DNA of 6,654 bases, from NCBI GenBank assembly GCA_946479985.1, contig CAMLIF010000160.1, forward strand, positions 1 through 6,654, in the 5' to 3' direction. The position numbers and the translations under genes were made by a program. The notes beneath the pieces are model-generated. The model ran no database searches and had not been told where the DNA came from. It saw only the letters and a program-made list of their open reading frames with translations. Below, piece after piece: positions 1 through 6,555 of this stretch. Within the stretch, counting starts at the first letter, position 1. The number at the start of each line of letters is the position of its first letter. This DNA comes from an uncultured Flavobacteriales bacterium. GTDB taxonomy: Bacteria; Bacteroidota; Bacteroidia; Flavobacteriales; Crocinitomicaceae.

Positions 1-140
1 TAGAGTATACTAACGGCGGTTCTTGCATTATACAATTTACCCTTAGGTTTCTGAGCGTAGATCCAATTTCTCTTCCCCGTTTCGGAAATGGTAGAGAGAT
101 GATCTCTAAAGTTTTCCGTTGCTTGTTTTTGCTTGTTCAT
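1..140 (-). CDS. ccoG: CcoG (FixG/RdxA-like) cbb3 oxidase accessory protein, N-terminal fragment
   Basis: CcoG-family proteins are polyferredoxin-like membrane proteins needed for cbb3 oxidase biogenesis, with a role proposed in copper reduction. Only the first 46 codons lie in the window; the frame is still open at base 1, so the transmembrane and Cys-rich iron-sulfur parts are missing. The visible part is the cytoplasmic N-terminus, carrying the family signature GKRNWIY (residues 22-28) followed by KPKGKLYNAR (31-40), preceded by FRDHLSTI. The ATG at 140-138 lies one base after the ccoP stop (TAGgATG), which suggests translational coupling and membership in the same operon. No clear Shine-Dalgarno sequence is visible, as is common in Bacteroidota. 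The identification comes from the signature and from ccoG normally following ccoP; I am confident despite the short length. Confidence 0.9.
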   Translation of the reverse strand, partial: MNKQKQATENFRDHLSTISETGKRNWIYAQKPKGKLYNARTAVSIL

Positions 141-141
141 C

Positions 142-1356
142 CTACTGAACTGTATCTGTGTTGGTTGTTTTAAATAACTCTCCTTCCGGCTCTTTTGCAT
201 TGGAAGGATGTGTTCCCTGAAGAGACAGAACATAACTGGCTACCTCATGGATTTGTTTAGCGCCCAAATCTTGCTGCCATGATTTCATTCCTTTTTCTGG
301 GTAACCGTATTTGATTGTCTTAAACACATCTTTAATGCTACCCATATGTAACCAGAAATCATCTGTTAAATTCGGACCAACTCCGCCTTCACCGGCATTC
401 CCGTGACAGGCAACGCAATTTGTTGTGAAAAGGGCTTTACCGGAAGCAATGGATGCCGGATCGGTTAAAACCTCTGCGTTGTTTTCATCTACCAGGTTTG
501 CTGCTTTTTTACGGTATTCTTCCATTTCAAACTTGGCTCGCAGTATTTCATTATTGTATTCTGCTGTTTGGAGATTTCCGGTTTTTGTAATATGATAATG
601 AGTCATGTACACGAAGGCAAACAGGATGGTAAAATAGAAGCCGTATTTCCACCATGGTGGCAAATTATTATCTAATTCATGTATACCATCATAATTATGA
701 TCTAACATAATATCTGCTTCTTTTTCGATCGCAACAGAACGGTTTAGTTTTTCAATAAAGGTTGGCTGTTTCACCAATACTTTGGCATTCCGTTTTTCTT
801 CAGCTAATTTTTCACGAAGCTCAGTTACACCTAATTGCTGCATGATAATAGTATAGAGCTGTCGAATTACGAATAATTCCAATGCTATGGCACCGATCAT
901 TACCCAAAAAGTAGAAGCATCCATTCCCCAATAAGGATATTTATCTACAGCAGCAGATCCGGTTTGAGCAATAGTAGTTGCGGTACTATCTGTTTGTCCG
1001 AGCACATTACCGGACAAAAAACTGATACCCCCTAAAAGAACAACTGTTTTAATTACCCCGGAAACCGGGTTTTCTCTGAGTTGTTTCTCCATTTTGATCT
1101 TAATCGTTGCTTTGGCTACCTGTGCAAAAACGATTATTACAAATGCAAGCAGCATGGAAATAACAAACAGTGCAACAAAAAGAGAACTATCGAATAGGGA
1201 ATGTGTTTTGACCGTTTTTTCCGCTACGGCTTCTACAGCAGCAGCAGGAGATTCTTGTGCTACTGTTTGAAATGCAATCAGCAAAGTAGCAAGTACTGCT
1301 GTGAACTTCATCACATGTATAGTAATTGAAGTTGTTTTCATCCAAATAGTTTTCAT
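142..1356 (-). CDS. ccoP: cbb3-type cytochrome c oxidase subunit CcoP (FixP), monohaem with extended N-terminus
   Basis: CcoP is a membrane-anchored c-type cytochrome that passes electrons to the catalytic core. The 404-aa product has a signal-like hydrophobic segment (about 17-33, ending near VAQ), hydrophobic helices at about 57-80, 103-120 and 149-171, a charged cytoplasmic stretch, then the CcoP N-terminal-domain motif (HELDNNLPPWW, 226-236) leading into the conserved anchor helix at 238-256. A single cytochrome c domain follows, with haem site CVACH (C314, C317, H318) and probable axial Met357 in the GMKSW segment. Proteobacterial CcoP has two CXXCH motifs; here only one is present. The start at 1356 overlaps the ccoQ stop by one base (TAATG), suggesting coupling. 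Met6 or Met16 are alternative starts, Met16 giving the most compact signal peptide. Loop charges fit N-in, five spans, and the haem domain outside. The family call is secure; the exact start is less so. Confidence 0.93.
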   Translation of the reverse strand: MKTIWMKTTSITIHVMKFTAVLATLLIAFQTVAQESPAAAVEAVAEKTVKTHSLFDSSLFVALFVISMLLAFVIIVFAQVAKATIKIKMEKQLRENPVSGVIKTVVLLGGISFLSGNVLGQTDSTATTIAQTGSAAVDKYPYWGMDASTFWVMIGAIALELFVIRQLYTIIMQQLGVTELREKLAEEKRNAKVLVKQPTFIEKLNRSVAIEKEADIMLDHNYDGIHELDNNLPPWWKYGFYFTILFAFVYMTHYHITKTGNLQTAEYNNEILRAKFEMEEYRKKAANLVDENNAEVLTDPASIASGKALFTTNCVACHGNAGEGGVGPNLTDDFWLHMGSIKDVFKTIKYGYPEKGMKSWQQDLGAKQIHEVASYVLSLQGTHPSNAKEPEGELFKTTNTDTVQ

Positions 1357-1547
1357 TATTTTCTATTTAATGGTTCAAAGACTTCTTCGGTTTCCAAAGG
1401 AATATTTTCCAATTCGGCAATATGTTCTTTGTTGACTTTCTTCACATAATACACAAGTGCAACAAAGAAGAGAAAGAAGATAAGCAGCGAGATCAACGGA
1501 TAAATTCCGATTCCCGCAATTGATTCCAAATAATTGATGAACTTCAT
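1356..1547 (-). CDS. ccoQ: CcoQ/FixQ-like small subunit of cbb3 oxidase
   Basis: This 63-aa protein has one transmembrane helix (about residues 13-35), a basic flank (VKKVNK) and a short acidic cytoplasmic tail (ELENIPLETEEVFEP). That is the shape of CcoQ, the small subunit thought to stabilise CcoP association and protect the assembled complex. Sequence conservation in this family is low, so the name rests on size, topology and position between ccoNO and ccoP, where ccoQ is expected. The ATG at 1547-1545 begins two bases after the ccoNO stop, and the stop TAA shares its last A with the ccoP start, so all three are probably translationally coupled. No cysteine or histidine cluster suggests a cofactor. 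Confidence 0.87.
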   Translation of the reverse strand: MKFINYLESIAGIGIYPLISLLIFFLFFVALVYYVKKVNKEHIAELENIPLETEEVFEPLNRK

Positions 1548-1549
1548 GA

Positions 1550-3670
1550 TTACTGTTTTTTTGTTGCTTTAATGTCTGTTCCTAATCGTTGCAGGTAGGA
1601 AATCAATGCAATAATTTCCTTGTTTGCTGGTGTTTTGATTCCGTCCTTTTTAAGTCTGAGCTGAATACTATCAGCCTGTTTCATTAAATCTTTGTTGGCA
1701 ATCTTATCGTAGTTTTTGGGATAAGGCACACCAAGGGTTTGCATCGCCCGGATTTTTGCACCTGTTGAACTCGTGTCCAGATTGGCATCCAGCATCCAGG
1801 AGTAAGCTGGCATAATTGACCCGGGCGACATACTTACAGGATCAAGCATGTGGTTGTAATGCCAGGAATCGGGATATTTGCCACCAATACGATGAAGGTC
1901 AGGACCTGTTCGTTTTGAACCCCATTGGAATGGATGATCATAAACAAATTCTCCCGCTTTGGAGTATTCTCCATATCGTGCTGTTTCTGATCTGAACGGA
2001 CGTACGGTTTGTGAGTGACAGGTGTAACAGCCTTCCCTTACGTAGATGTCTCTTCCCTGGAGTTCCAGTGGTGTATAGGGTTTAACACTTGAAATAGTTT
2101 CAATATTTGATTTCACAAGGAAAGTGGGTACCATTTCAATTGCTCCTCCAATCAGGATTACGAGTAAACTGAAGATCATTAATTGTACTGGTCTGCGCTC
2201 GATCCATCGGTGCCAGTGCTCATGTGCATGAGGTTTTTCAGCTTTAATCAATGGCATAGCCTGTGCGGGTTCGTTAGCAACAAGTACTCCGGATTTTACC
2301 GTTTTGTAAATGTTGTAAGTCATCATGATTACTCCGGCCAGGTACATGGTTCCTCCTAATGAGCGTGCAATGTACATTGGTCTGATCTGAACCACTGTTT
2401 CCAAGAAATTCGGGTATTTCAACAAGCCTTCTTCTGTGAATTCTTTCCACATTAAACTTTGCATGAAACCTGCCCAATACATTGGAACGGCATAGAATAA
2501 AATTCCCAGAGTTCCCAACCAGAAATGCCAGTTTGCCAGTTTCTTTGACCACAATTCAGTTTTAAAGATTTTCGGGATCAGCCAGTAAAGAATACCAAAT
2601 GTCAGGAATCCGTTCCAGCCTAATGCACCAACGTGCACATGGGCTACAATCCAATCCGTAAAGTGCCCGATTGCATTCACGTTTTTCAAAGAAAGAAGCG
2701 GCCCCTCCAGCGTGGCCATACCGTAACAGGTAACTGCAACCACCATGAATTTCAAGGTTACATCTTCACGTACTTTATCCCAGGCCCCACGAAGTGTAAG
2801 TAAGCCATTGATCATTCCTCCCCAGGATGGAGCAATCAGCATGATGGAGAAAACTACACCAAGTGATTGCGCCCAATCCGGTAAGGACGTGTAGAGCAGG
2901 TGATGGGGACCGGCCCAGATATAAAGAAATATCAGAGCCCAGAAATGGATTATGGATAAACGATATGAGTACACCGGACGGTTTGCAGCTTTCGGAATGA
3001 AATAATACATCAATCCGAGATATGGTGTAGTTAAGAAGAACGCAACAGCATTATGTCCGTACCACCATTGAACTAAAGCATCCTGAACACCGGCGTACCA
3101 TGAGTAACTTTTGAAAAAACTAATCGGTAACTCGAATGAATTTACCAGGTGCAGAACAGCAACCGTTACAAATGTTGCGATATAGAACCAGATCGCAACA
3201 TATAAATGACGTTCACGACGTTTGATAATTGTACCGAACATGTTCCAGCCGAAGACAACCCAGATAATAGTGATTGCAATGTCAATCGGCCATTCCAGTT
3301 CCGCATATTCCTTACCGGTAGTCATTCCTAAAGGCAGGGATAATGCGGCAGCTACTATTATGAGCTGCCAGCCCCAAAAGTGAATTTTACTTAGTTTGTC
3401 GCTGAACATTCGGGCTTTACATAACCGCTGCAGGGAATAGTAAACTCCCATAAATATTCCGTTTCCTACAAAAGCAAAAATGACCGCGTTGGTATGTAAC
3501 GGTCGTATTCTGCCGAAGGAAGTATATTCCAAATCGAGGTTTAATGCGGGAAAAACGAGTTGAAGTGCCACCCAAAGGCCTACGGTCATACCGATCAAAC
3601 CCCAGAATATGGTTGCGAAGGCAAACTGCTTGACAATTTTGTTGTCGTAGGAAAACTGTTCTGGTTCCAT
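1550..3670 (-). CDS. ccoNO: cbb3-type cytochrome c oxidase, fused catalytic and monohaem subunits (CcoN-CcoO)
   Basis: This is the oxygen-reducing core of the oxidase: the inner-membrane haem-copper subunit CcoN (about 1-475) fused to the cytochrome c subunit CcoO (about 490-706). CcoN residues are intact: His59 and His346 for low-spin haem b, His344 for haem b3, CuB ligands His206, His256 and His257, the catalytic Tyr250, and Glu322. The CcoO part has one anchor helix (about 494-518), haem c site CYTCH (C548, C551, H552) and probable axial Met620 (GSIMPAYSW). A His-rich linker (His481, 483, 485, 487) joins the halves. The frame stays open upstream to 3748, but that would add 26 low-complexity residues inside ccoS. 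The ATG at 3670, ten bases after the ccoS stop and beginning MEPEQFSYDN, is the sensible start and gives 706 aa. NO fusions are common in Bacteroidota. No truncation or missing ligand is seen. Confidence 0.97.
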   Translation of the reverse strand: MEPEQFSYDNKIVKQFAFATIFWGLIGMTVGLWVALQLVFPALNLDLEYTSFGRIRPLHTNAVIFAFVGNGIFMGVYYSLQRLCKARMFSDKLSKIHFWGWQLIIVAAALSLPLGMTTGKEYAELEWPIDIAITIIWVVFGWNMFGTIIKRRERHLYVAIWFYIATFVTVAVLHLVNSFELPISFFKSYSWYAGVQDALVQWWYGHNAVAFFLTTPYLGLMYYFIPKAANRPVYSYRLSIIHFWALIFLYIWAGPHHLLYTSLPDWAQSLGVVFSIMLIAPSWGGMINGLLTLRGAWDKVREDVTLKFMVVAVTCYGMATLEGPLLSLKNVNAIGHFTDWIVAHVHVGALGWNGFLTFGILYWLIPKIFKTELWSKKLANWHFWLGTLGILFYAVPMYWAGFMQSLMWKEFTEEGLLKYPNFLETVVQIRPMYIARSLGGTMYLAGVIMMTYNIYKTVKSGVLVANEPAQAMPLIKAEKPHAHEHWHRWIERRPVQLMIFSLLVILIGGAIEMVPTFLVKSNIETISSVKPYTPLELQGRDIYVREGCYTCHSQTVRPFRSETARYGEYSKAGEFVYDHPFQWGSKRTGPDLHRIGGKYPDSWHYNHMLDPVSMSPGSIMPAYSWMLDANLDTSSTGAKIRAMQTLGVPYPKNYDKIANKDLMKQADSIQLRLKKDGIKTPANKEIIALISYLQRLGTDIKATKKQ

Positions 3671-3680
3671 AAGTAAATTG

Positions 3681-3845
3681 TTATTGTTTTTTTGATTTTT
3701 TTTCAGATGGTTCATCGAAAAGCATTCTGACGGAAGGGGTGTAATCATCGTCGTACTGACCTTGTTTTACAGCCCAGAGAAAAGTTGCGAGAAAAGCAAC
3801 AGCAATCACTAGGCTGATTCCGATAAGTATATATAATGCGCCCAT
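3681..3845 (-). CDS. ccoS: CcoS, cbb3-type cytochrome oxidase assembly protein
   Basis: A short gene of 54 codons plus TAA that is easily missed. The product begins MGALYILIGISLVIAVAFLA, a single N-terminal transmembrane helix (about 4-24). The CcoS signature follows: W24-AVKQGQYDD, then P37-SVRMLFD, then a lysine-rich tail (EKKSKKQ). CcoS proteins are small membrane factors required for an active cbb3 oxidase; in Rhodobacter, loss of CcoS leaves the enzyme without haem b and CuB. The ATG at 3845 lies about 20 nt downstream of a perfect TAnnTTTG element, and the stop is 10 nt before the ccoNO ATG, so ccoS is the first gene of the oxidase operon. In many proteobacteria ccoS instead follows ccoI at the end of a ccoGHIS set; here it follows ccoI but behind its own promoter and leads the structural genes. 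Confidence 0.95.
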   Translation of the reverse strand: MGALYILIGISLVIAVAFLATFLWAVKQGQYDDDYTPSVRMLFDEPSEKKSKKQ

Positions 3846-3864
3846 TTCAGAATGTTTTATGCGG

Positions 3865-3872
3865 CAAATCTA
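3865..3872 (-). promoter_or_regulatory. Predicted -7 element of the ccoS-ccoNO-ccoQ-ccoP-ccoG operon promoter
   Basis: On the minus strand the eight bases read TAGATTTG, a perfect match to the Bacteroidota -7 consensus TAnnTTTG. Transcription would begin about four bases further on, near 3861, leaving a leader of about 15 nt before the ccoS ATG. I see no good TTTG -33 element at the usual 19-21 bp spacing, and the expected region is next to an Fnr-like box, which fits an activator-dependent promoter. Confidence 0.6.
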
Positions 3873-3894
3873 CTAGTGCAAAAAGGGGGGAACT

Positions 3895-3908
3895 ATGAAC
3901 TTTGTCAA
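3895..3908 (-). promoter_or_regulatory. Predicted proximal Crp/Fnr-type box of the ccoS operon
   Basis: The minus strand reads TTGAC-AAAG-TTCAT, close to the Fnr/FixK pattern TTGAY-N4-RTCAA with a mismatch in the second half-site. Its centre (3901.5) lies 36.5 bp upstream of the last G of the -7 element, or about -40.5 from the predicted start, which is the classic class II activator position. The divergent promoter at 6503 has a box at exactly the same distance. Confidence 0.5.
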
Positions 3909-3916
3909 TGAAAAAG

Positions 3917-3930
3917 CTGACTTTCATCAT
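3917..3930 (-). promoter_or_regulatory. Predicted distal Crp/Fnr-type box of the ccoS operon
   Basis: The minus strand reads ATGAT-GAAA-GTCAG, identical in 13 of 14 bases to the box at 6467-6480. The half-sites TGAT and GTCA with four bases between them are the Fnr/FixK arrangement. Its centre is 22 bp (two helical turns) upstream of the proximal box and about -62.5 from the predicted start, close to a class I position. Which protein binds is inference; no Crp/Fnr gene lies in the window. Confidence 0.6.
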
Positions 3931-3938
3931 CTTTTCTC

Positions 3939-3955
3939 AAAATGGTTGGTAACCA
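3939..3955 (-). terminator. Possible weak terminator downstream of ccoI
   Basis: On the minus strand, 33 nt after the ccoI stop, TGGTT-ACC-AACCA forms a 5-bp stem with a 3-base loop, followed by TTTT. Flanking CTCA and TGAG could extend the pairing with mismatches. The stem is short and only half GC, so termination would be inefficient; some readthrough from ccoI into the ccoS operon is plausible. Confidence 0.3.
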
Positions 3956-3987
3956 GTGAGTAATATGCTTTTTCAGGCACATAAAAA

Positions 3988-6396
3988 TTACAGGTGATGT
4001 CTTTTTGCGGCAATCGAAGTGAGAACAGTAGTGATAAGTACGATGGATATAGTGCTCGACGGCATGAGTATTGCCGCTAAAACCGGTGATAAGGTTCCCT
4101 GCACCGCAAAGTACAATCCAATTGCATTGTACAATACTGAAAAGGCAAATGTGATTACAATAATTTTCTTGCCTGCTTTCGCCAGCTTGAAAAAAGAAGG
4201 CAGGAGTTCAAACGAAGATCCATCCAGAATAGCATCACATGCAGGTGTGAAAGTGTTTGTGTCGTCTGAAATGGCTATTCCCGCATTGCTGGTATTTAAA
4301 GCACCGGCATCGTTCAGCCCGTCCCCAATCATTACAACATATTTCTGCTGTTTTTGAAATTCTTTTACAACTTTCATTTTGTCTTCAGGCTTCAGATTGA
4401 AAAGAAGCGGGGTGGAAGGCCCGAAAAGCTCACTTAAAGCTGATTTCTCGGAATCATTATCACCGGATATTACAGCCAGTTGATGATCAGAACCTAAAGA
4501 CTTAATAATCTGTTTCATTCCATTTCTATATTTGTTATGGAACCGAAAACAGCCTTTTAATTCGTTGTCTATTTTTAAATAAACTGATGTGGAAAGAGGT
4601 GTGCTGTCTGTTGGAGTAAAATCCAAAAAAGAGGCAGAACCAAGCATTATCACGTGTTCCCCTGCTTTTCCGAATATTCCTTTTCCGATAATTTCTGAGA
4701 AATGGGTTATTTCCTGCGCTGGTTGTACGAGGCAGCTGCTGCAAATGAGCTGACTTAAAGGGTGCGACGATTGTGCGGCGAGTGATGCAACCCATTGGAT
4801 CTCCTGGTGTGAAAGCTGAGATCCTTCAAACAACACTGTATTCCCTTTGGTAATAGTTCCTGTTTTATCGAATAATAGGATATCTGCCTTAGCCAACTCA
4901 TTAATAACAGCAGCATTTTTTAGATAAAATTTATTTCTTCCGAAAACACGAAGCAGGTTCCCGTTGGCAAAACTGCTGGTTAATAAAAGACCACACGGAC
5001 AAGCAACAATAAGAACCGCAGTAACAGCATTTAATATTTTGGTCGGGTCGACTATAAACCAATAGAGACCAGCAGAAAATGCCGCTGTGAATACCCCGAT
5101 GGTAAACCATAAATTGATAGAATCTACGAACGTAGATTTGTCGGTTTCTTCTTTTCCGTCTTTGTTCCACAACTTGGTAAGGTAACTTTGCGAGACACTC
5201 TGTGTAACTTCCAGCTGAACAGCCCCGTCAAGTTGTCTTCCACCTGCATAAATCAAATCACCCTTTAATTTTTTCACAGGACTTGATTCACCCGTAATAA
5301 AACTGTAATCTACGTGTGTCGAATCACTTAAGAGTATTGCATCAGCCGGAATCAATTCGTTATTCCGGATTAAGATGCGGTCATTCTTTTTTAATGCCAT
5401 AACCGATATAGGAGAGGTGCTTCCGTCTGAACCAAAAACTGAAACTGCAATCGGGAAGTATGATTTATAATCACGATCAAAGGAAAGCGTATCATAAGTT
5501 CTATTCTGAAAATAACGGCCAAGAAGCATGAAAAAGACAATTCCTGTCATCGAATCCAGATAACCGGGCCCGCTGTGATTAAGTATTTCGTACACACTTC
5601 TGGAAAATGTAACCAAAATGGCTAATGCAATGGGAGCGTCAATGTTTAGAAAACGGTATTTAATTCCTTTCCAGGCAGATAGGAAGAATTCGGATGCACA
5701 GTAAAAAAAAACAGGAAGAGCCAAAGCCAGGTTGAGCAGTCCAAAGAACCGGCTTAACCCTTTTTGATCATAAAAATTGCCCAATGAAAAATATTCAGGA
5801 AAACTGAGCATCATAATATTCCCGAAACAAAATCCGGCAATTCCAATTTTGACGATTGTAGTGTAGGAACTTGTCTTTTTGTCTTTTTTTTCTAAATCGT
5901 TCAGGTGAATTTGTGGCTCATAACCAGTGCTTGAGATCAGATTTGCTACTTCGGAAAGCCTGATTTGTGTATGATCAAAAATAATAGCGACTTCTTTTTG
6001 GAGAAAATTCACTTTCGTGTCGATAATTCCCTGATCGATCCGATGTAAGTTTTCAAGGAGCCAAATGCACGAGGTGCAATGAATTTTCGGGACAAAAAAT
6101 GTAATGTGAGTTTGATTCTGATCTTTAAATCGTATTAGCTGGCTGGCTATTTCCGGGTTGTCAAGATATTCAAACCGGTTTACTCCCGTGGTTCTTCTGG
6201 GTGAAATTCCAGGAGCGTTTTCGAAGTTGTAATAATCGCATAGTTCATTCTCTTTCAATAAATCGTACACGGTTTTGCATCCATTGCAGCAAAATTTTTT
6301 TTCGTCGTAAATCACTGGATCAGTCGTGCAAACGTCTCCGCAATGGTAGCAGTATGTTTTAACAATTGCTTCAGAGATACTTTCGGTCAATTCCAT
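3988..6396 (-). CDS. ccoI: CcoI (FixI-like) copper-translocating P1B-type ATPase for cbb3 oxidase assembly
   Basis: CcoI exports copper from the cytoplasm for the CuB centre of cbb3 oxidase. The 802-aa product opens with a Cys-rich metal-binding region (C16-YH-C19, C23, C36-C37, C40), typical of the CcoI/FixI branch, then an HMA-like domain with CTSC (C107, C110). After the first transmembrane helices come the actuator loop TGES (368-371), the ion-binding CPC (466-468), the phosphorylation site DKTGT (Asp510), the nucleotide-binding HP pair (545-546), GDGLND (691-696) and the final membrane pair with MPSS (778-781). No catalytic motif is missing, and the length is normal for CcoI. The frame can also start at a GTG one codon upstream (6399); the ATG at 6396 is preferred. 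It has its own predicted promoter, is separated from ccoS by 142 bp, and diverges from the gene at 6556. Confidence 0.96.
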   Translation of the reverse strand: MELTESISEAIVKTYCYHCGDVCTTDPVIYDEKKFCCNGCKTVYDLLKENELCDYYNFENAPGISPRRTTGVNRFEYLDNPEIASQLIRFKDQNQTHITFFVPKIHCTSCIWLLENLHRIDQGIIDTKVNFLQKEVAIIFDHTQIRLSEVANLISSTGYEPQIHLNDLEKKDKKTSSYTTIVKIGIAGFCFGNIMMLSFPEYFSLGNFYDQKGLSRFFGLLNLALALPVFFYCASEFFLSAWKGIKYRFLNIDAPIALAILVTFSRSVYEILNHSGPGYLDSMTGIVFFMLLGRYFQNRTYDTLSFDRDYKSYFPIAVSVFGSDGSTSPISVMALKKNDRILIRNNELIPADAILLSDSTHVDYSFITGESSPVKKLKGDLIYAGGRQLDGAVQLEVTQSVSQSYLTKLWNKDGKEETDKSTFVDSINLWFTIGVFTAAFSAGLYWFIVDPTKILNAVTAVLIVACPCGLLLTSSFANGNLLRVFGRNKFYLKNAAVINELAKADILLFDKTGTITKGNTVLFEGSQLSHQEIQWVASLAAQSSHPLSQLICSSCLVQPAQEITHFSEIIGKGIFGKAGEHVIMLGSASFLDFTPTDSTPLSTSVYLKIDNELKGCFRFHNKYRNGMKQIIKSLGSDHQLAVISGDNDSEKSALSELFGPSTPLLFNLKPEDKMKVVKEFQKQQKYVVMIGDGLNDAGALNTSNAGIAISDDTNTFTPACDAILDGSSFELLPSFFKLAKAGKKIIVITFAFSVLYNAIGLYFAVQGTLSPVLAAILMPSSTISIVLITTVLTSIAAKRHHL

Positions 6397-6414
6397 CACT
6401 TTTTAAATAATGTG

Positions 6415-6421
6415 CAAAGTA
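6415..6421 (-). promoter_or_regulatory. Tentative -7 element of the ccoI promoter
   Basis: The minus strand reads TACTTTG, one base short of the TAnnTTTG consensus, about 18 nt before the ccoI ATG. The centre of the Fnr-like box at 6467-6480 is 58.5 bp upstream of its last G, the same distance as between the distal box and the -7 element at ccoS. No convincing -33 element is visible. The match is imperfect, so this is a weaker call than the other two promoters. Confidence 0.4.
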
Positions 6422-6466
6422 CGGTTCGGGGAAGTTTAATTCATACGAGATTTCTCAGTCGGGGAT

Positions 6467-6480
6467 ATGATGAAAGTCAT
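6467..6480. promoter_or_regulatory. Predicted Crp/Fnr-type box between ccoI and the divergent gene
   Basis: The plus strand reads ATGAT-GAAA-GTCAT. The outer five bases on each side form an inverted repeat with one mismatch, in the Fnr/FixK layout TTGAY-N4-RTCAA but with A and T at the ends. Thirteen of its bases recur in order at the distal ccoS box. Relative to the plus-strand -7 element at 6503 it sits at about -40.5 (class II), and relative to the ccoI element at about -62.5, so one site could serve both divergent promoters. Confidence 0.62.
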
Positions 6481-6502
6481 TTTTTTATGATTTTACCGGA
6501 TT

Positions 6503-6510
6503 TACTTTTG
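6503..6510 (+). promoter_or_regulatory. Predicted -7 element of the divergent gene
   Basis: TACTTTTG is a perfect TAnnTTTG match, 22 bases after the end of the Fnr-like box, the same gap as between the proximal box and the -7 element of ccoS. The predicted start near 6514 leaves a leader of about 42 nt before the ATG at 6556. The -33 region is only a T run without TTTG, as expected if an activator replaces it. A second candidate, TACATTCG at 6525, has one mismatch. Confidence 0.55.
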
Positions 6511-6555
6511 ACGGTTTAAAAGCGTACATTCGTGAAGAATATTCACTTACAGATT

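Noticed and set aside
2274..2552. Minus-strand open frame of 92 codons
   Set aside because: It lies inside ccoNO in another frame; its composition is rich in Arg, His and Asn with no family resemblance.
3671..3748. N-terminal extension of CcoNO to the ATG at 3748
   Set aside because: It overlaps ccoS out of frame, is low complexity, and the ATG at 3670 gives the expected CcoN N-terminus.
3881..3890. AAAAGGGGGG run as a possible RBS, slippery site or structural element
   Set aside because: It lies upstream of the predicted transcription start between the -7 element and the proximal box; it is a short homopolymer with no partner and probably only spacer, or possibly a sequencing-sensitive run.
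4019..4357. Plus-strand open frame of 112 codons
   Set aside because: It lies entirely antisense to the conserved C-terminal region of ccoI, including the GDGLND motif, and has no recognisable domain or promoter; it is a shadow frame.
4535..5170. Two minus-strand open frames (4535-4795 and 4931-5170)
   Set aside because: Both are alternative frames within ccoI, whose own frame is intact with all ATPase motifs.
6411..6555. Riboswitch or small RNA in the ccoI upstream region
   Set aside because: No extended stem or known aptamer pattern is visible; the region is accounted for by divergent promoter elements.
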